Assembly: GCA_934717185.1 (NCBI GenBank)
Contig: CAKUYQ010000012.1
Coordinates: forward strand, 17,440 to 81,439
DNA: 64,000 nt
Direction: 5' to 3'
Source of the DNA: an uncultured Bacteroidales bacterium
GTDB taxonomy: Bacteria; Bacteroidota; Bacteroidia; Bacteroidales; UBA932
The notes under the pieces: generated by a model
Told to the model about the DNA's origin: nothing
Seen by the model: only the letters and a program-made list of their open reading frames with translations
Database searches by the model: none
Position numbers and translations under genes: made by a program
Shown: piece after piece, positions 62,287 through 64,000 of the stretch
Layout of the letters: every line of letters starts with the position of its first letter
Position numbering within the stretch: position 1 is the first letter of the stretch

Positions 62287-63091
62287 TTTAGAGGCAATAT
62301 TCCTTGGGCTGGTGCAGGGGCTTACGGAGTTCCTGCCTGTGAGCAGCAGCGGGCATCTTACTATATTCAAGGAGTTTCTTGGGATAGACCAAAGCAATTT
62401 GAGCTTTGAGGTGGCTGTTCATGCTGCTACCGTATTGAGTACCATAGTAGTCTTCTGGCATGAGATAGTAAAGCTATTTACAGGTTTCTTTTCTAAAGGG
62501 ATGAATTATGAGAAACGTTACGTATTTATGATACTTGTTTCCATGATCCCTGTTTTTATAGTTGGAATGTTCTTTAAAGAGAGCGTGGAAGCTGTCTTTG
62601 GCAGCGGTCTTATGGTTGTGGGGATTATGCTTTTTGTTACGGCTGTGCTGTTGTCTCTCAGCGAGGTTCTTACCAAGAGACAGATGGCAAAGGGGAATGA
62701 CGGCACTCCGCTCAATTTAAAGAATACTTTTCTTATGGGGTGTGCACAGGCGATAGCCGTGCTTCCGGGGCTTTCGCGTTCCGGTTCCACTATCTCTACA
62801 GGACTTATCTTGGGCGCAAAGAAGAGCGATGTTGCCCAGTTTTCGTTTCTTATGGTGCTTATACCTATTCTTGGCGAGGCATTTTTAGAGCTTGTTGGCG
62901 GTGATTTTACCTCTGCGGAGTCATCGATAGCAACATTGCCTCTGCTGCTTGGTTTTGTGTCTGCTTTCCTTAGCGGGTTATTTGCATGCAAGGTGATGAT
63001 AAATTTGGTTAAGAGGGCCAAATTGTGGGGCTTTGCTGTTTACTGCTGTATTGCAGGTGCTGTCTGCATTGTCTATAGTATTTGTGCTTAA
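62279..63091 (+). CDS. uppP: Undecaprenyl-diphosphatase UppP (BacA)
   Basis: A 270-residue membrane enzyme with eight or so TM helices. The active-site motifs are QGLTEFLPVSSSGHL near the N-terminus and LPGLSRSGSTISTGL in the middle. It dephosphorylates undecaprenyl pyrophosphate to recycle the lipid carrier of wall synthesis and gives bacitracin tolerance. It overlaps DUF3098 and precedes the lpxH-like gene by 18 bases. Confidence 0.95.
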   Translation: MNSLEAIFLGLVQGLTEFLPVSSSGHLTIFKEFLGIDQSNLSFEVAVHAATVLSTIVVFWHEIVKLFTGFFSKGMNYEKRYVFMILVSMIPVFIVGMFFKESVEAVFGSGLMVVGIMLFVTAVLLSLSEVLTKRQMAKGNDGTPLNLKNTFLMGCAQAIAVLPGLSRSGSTISTGLILGAKKSDVAQFSFLMVLIPILGEAFLELVGGDFTSAESSIATLPLLLGFVSAFLSGLFACKVMINLVKRAKLWGFAVYCCIAGAVCIVYSICA

Positions 63092-63109
63092 CAAGCTGCC
63101 CGGGGGAAT

Positions 63110-63850
63110 ATGTACTATTTCGTGTCTGATATACATCTTGGACTTAATCATCTGAATCCTGTTGAGAGGGAACGCAGGTTTGCCTCTTTCCTAAACGGGT
63201 TGCCTGCCGATACAAAGGCTGTTTATATGCTTGGCGATATCTTTGATTTCTGGTATGAGTACAAGAATGTGATCCCAAGAGGTTTTACCCGTGTACTTGG
63301 GGCCATGGCGGCATTGGTAGACAGAGGTGTTGAGATCTGTTTTTTTAATGGTAATCACGATATATGGACATATTCATACCTGCAGAATGAGATTGGGGTT
63401 AAAATTCTTAAACAGCCGTATATAGTTGAAATAGAGGGGAAGCGCTTCTGTTTGGGGCATGGCGATGCTCTTGGGGAGGGTGACAAAGGGTATAAGTTTC
63501 TGCGCTCTGTTTTCTATAACAGGTTTCTCCAGATTCTTTTTAGCGGAATACATCCTCGCTGGGCCTTTAAGTTGGCGCATTCATGGAGCAGACATAACAG
63601 ACTCTCAAGGGATATAAGCGGTGAGTTTAAGGGTGAGAATGAGCGGATTGTAAAGTTTGCGGAGAATTATAATGCAAATCTTCTTCCCGACAAAAAAGTC
63701 GATTATTTTATCTTGGGTCACTATCATTATTGCACCGATTACAAATTAAAGAATGGTGGCGAGCTGTTTATAATGGGTGAGTGGATACATACTTTTGATT
63801 ATCTGTCGTACTCCGGCGGCAGACGGCCTCAAAGAGAGTTCTATCTGTAA
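63110..63850 (+). CDS. lpxH: UDP-2,3-diacylglucosamine pyrophosphatase LpxH-like
   Basis: A 246-residue calcineurin-type metallophosphoesterase. The metal ligands are in YFVSDIHLG, LGDIFDFW, FNGNHDIW, LGHGDALGEGD and LGHYHYC. It removes UMP from UDP-2,3-diacylglucosamine in lipid A synthesis, working at the inner membrane. The division, wall and lipid A genes ftsX-DUF3098-uppP-lpxH form one envelope operon. Confidence 0.9.
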   Translation: MYYFVSDIHLGLNHLNPVERERRFASFLNGLPADTKAVYMLGDIFDFWYEYKNVIPRGFTRVLGAMAALVDRGVEICFFNGNHDIWTYSYLQNEIGVKILKQPYIVEIEGKRFCLGHGDALGEGDKGYKFLRSVFYNRFLQILFSGIHPRWAFKLAHSWSRHNRLSRDISGEFKGENERIVKFAENYNANLLPDKKVDYFILGHYHYCTDYKLKNGGELFIMGEWIHTFDYLSYSGGRRPQREFYL

Positions 63851-63964
63851 TACTTTTTCGAGCTGGTACAAAATTCTTGCAGAAAATCTCAAAAGGTGTA
63901 AAATATGATAGAGTAGAAATCTCAAAAAGGTGCAGCAAGTATCCCAAAATTAATAGACCCCGTT

Positions 63965-64000
63965 ATGTATGTGATAAACGTAAAATACAAGAAATTAGGA
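63965..64000 (+). CDS. Possible gene start cut by the window edge
   Basis: ATG 63965 opens a frame of 12 codons, MYVINVKYKKLG, running off the right edge. Too short to identify. Upstream, two imperfect direct repeats AAAATCTCAAAAGGTG (63874, 63909) could belong to a mobile element. Confidence 0.25.
   Translation, partial: MYVINVKYKKLG

Overview
The window is a piece of a Bacteroidales (Bacteroidota) chromosome; the family cannot be fixed from sequence alone. Evidence: a SusC/SusD pair with an ECF sigma factor and FecR anti-sigma factor, STN and carboxypeptidase-regulatory N-terminal domains on TonB-dependent receptors, many short lipoproteins, family-restricted proteins (DUF4270, DUF3098, DUF4377 and DUF4834 types), and upstream boxes of the TAnnTTTG type used by the Bacteroidota primary sigma factor. 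The core genes are moderately AT-rich and use mostly AGA/AGG for Arg and ATA for Ile, which makes imported genes visible.

Layout. 1-26 kb is a dense, mostly plus-strand housekeeping stretch: nhaA end, an FKBP lipoprotein, a large unknown membrane-anchored protein, an MsbA-like exporter, an acyl-CoA ligase, dCMP deaminase, CtpA-type protease, rpiB, truB, queA, dprA, tatD, ansA, an ExbB-X-ExbD-ExbD operon, an alkaline phosphatase/SGNH hydrolase fusion, asnS, udk, a TonB-like protein and a C69 dipeptidase. 26-29 kb holds a small GC-rich island (MerR/GyrI regulator, acetyltransferase) next to an internally deleted IS1634-type transposase. 29-36.5 kb returns to core genes (mutS2, PiT phosphate transporter, plsY, dacA). 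36.5-40 kb is accessory: an ATGA-coupled DUF3791/DUF3990 toxin-antitoxin-like operon with a frameshift, an orphan C10-protease-type propeptide and a lipoprotein, separated by copies of one 30-bp palindrome. 39.7-51.6 kb is a minus-strand nutrient-uptake locus (ECF sigma, FecR, SusC, SusD, two thioredoxin-fold proteins), split between fecR and susC by a HipBA insertion. 51.6-57.1 kb has comF, a repeat cluster, a DUF4377 lipoprotein and a second large TonB-dependent receptor. 57-64 kb is metK behind a SAM-II riboswitch, a DUF4270 lipoprotein, a GT5-like half enzyme, ftsX, DUF3098, uppP and lpxH.

The most interesting signals lie at the DNA level. An 11-mer, CTTCCCGACAA, occurs eleven times exactly on the two strands, always preceded by G/T and followed by A/T, in several codon phases and once inside a promoter spacer; about 0.03 copies would be expected by chance. 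It behaves like a DNA uptake or Chi-like word. A composite intergenic repeat (78-bp units plus GCYAAN-type hexamer arrays) occurs at several loci and has invaded comF in frame. A perfect 56-bp palindrome built from the 3' end of fecR marks the edge of the HipBA insertion. Accessory genes are repeatedly bracketed by duplicated terminators: a perfect 79-bp direct repeat around a 122-aa membrane protein gene, and a 30-bp palindrome around two modules.

No tRNA, rRNA or CRISPR array was recognised.
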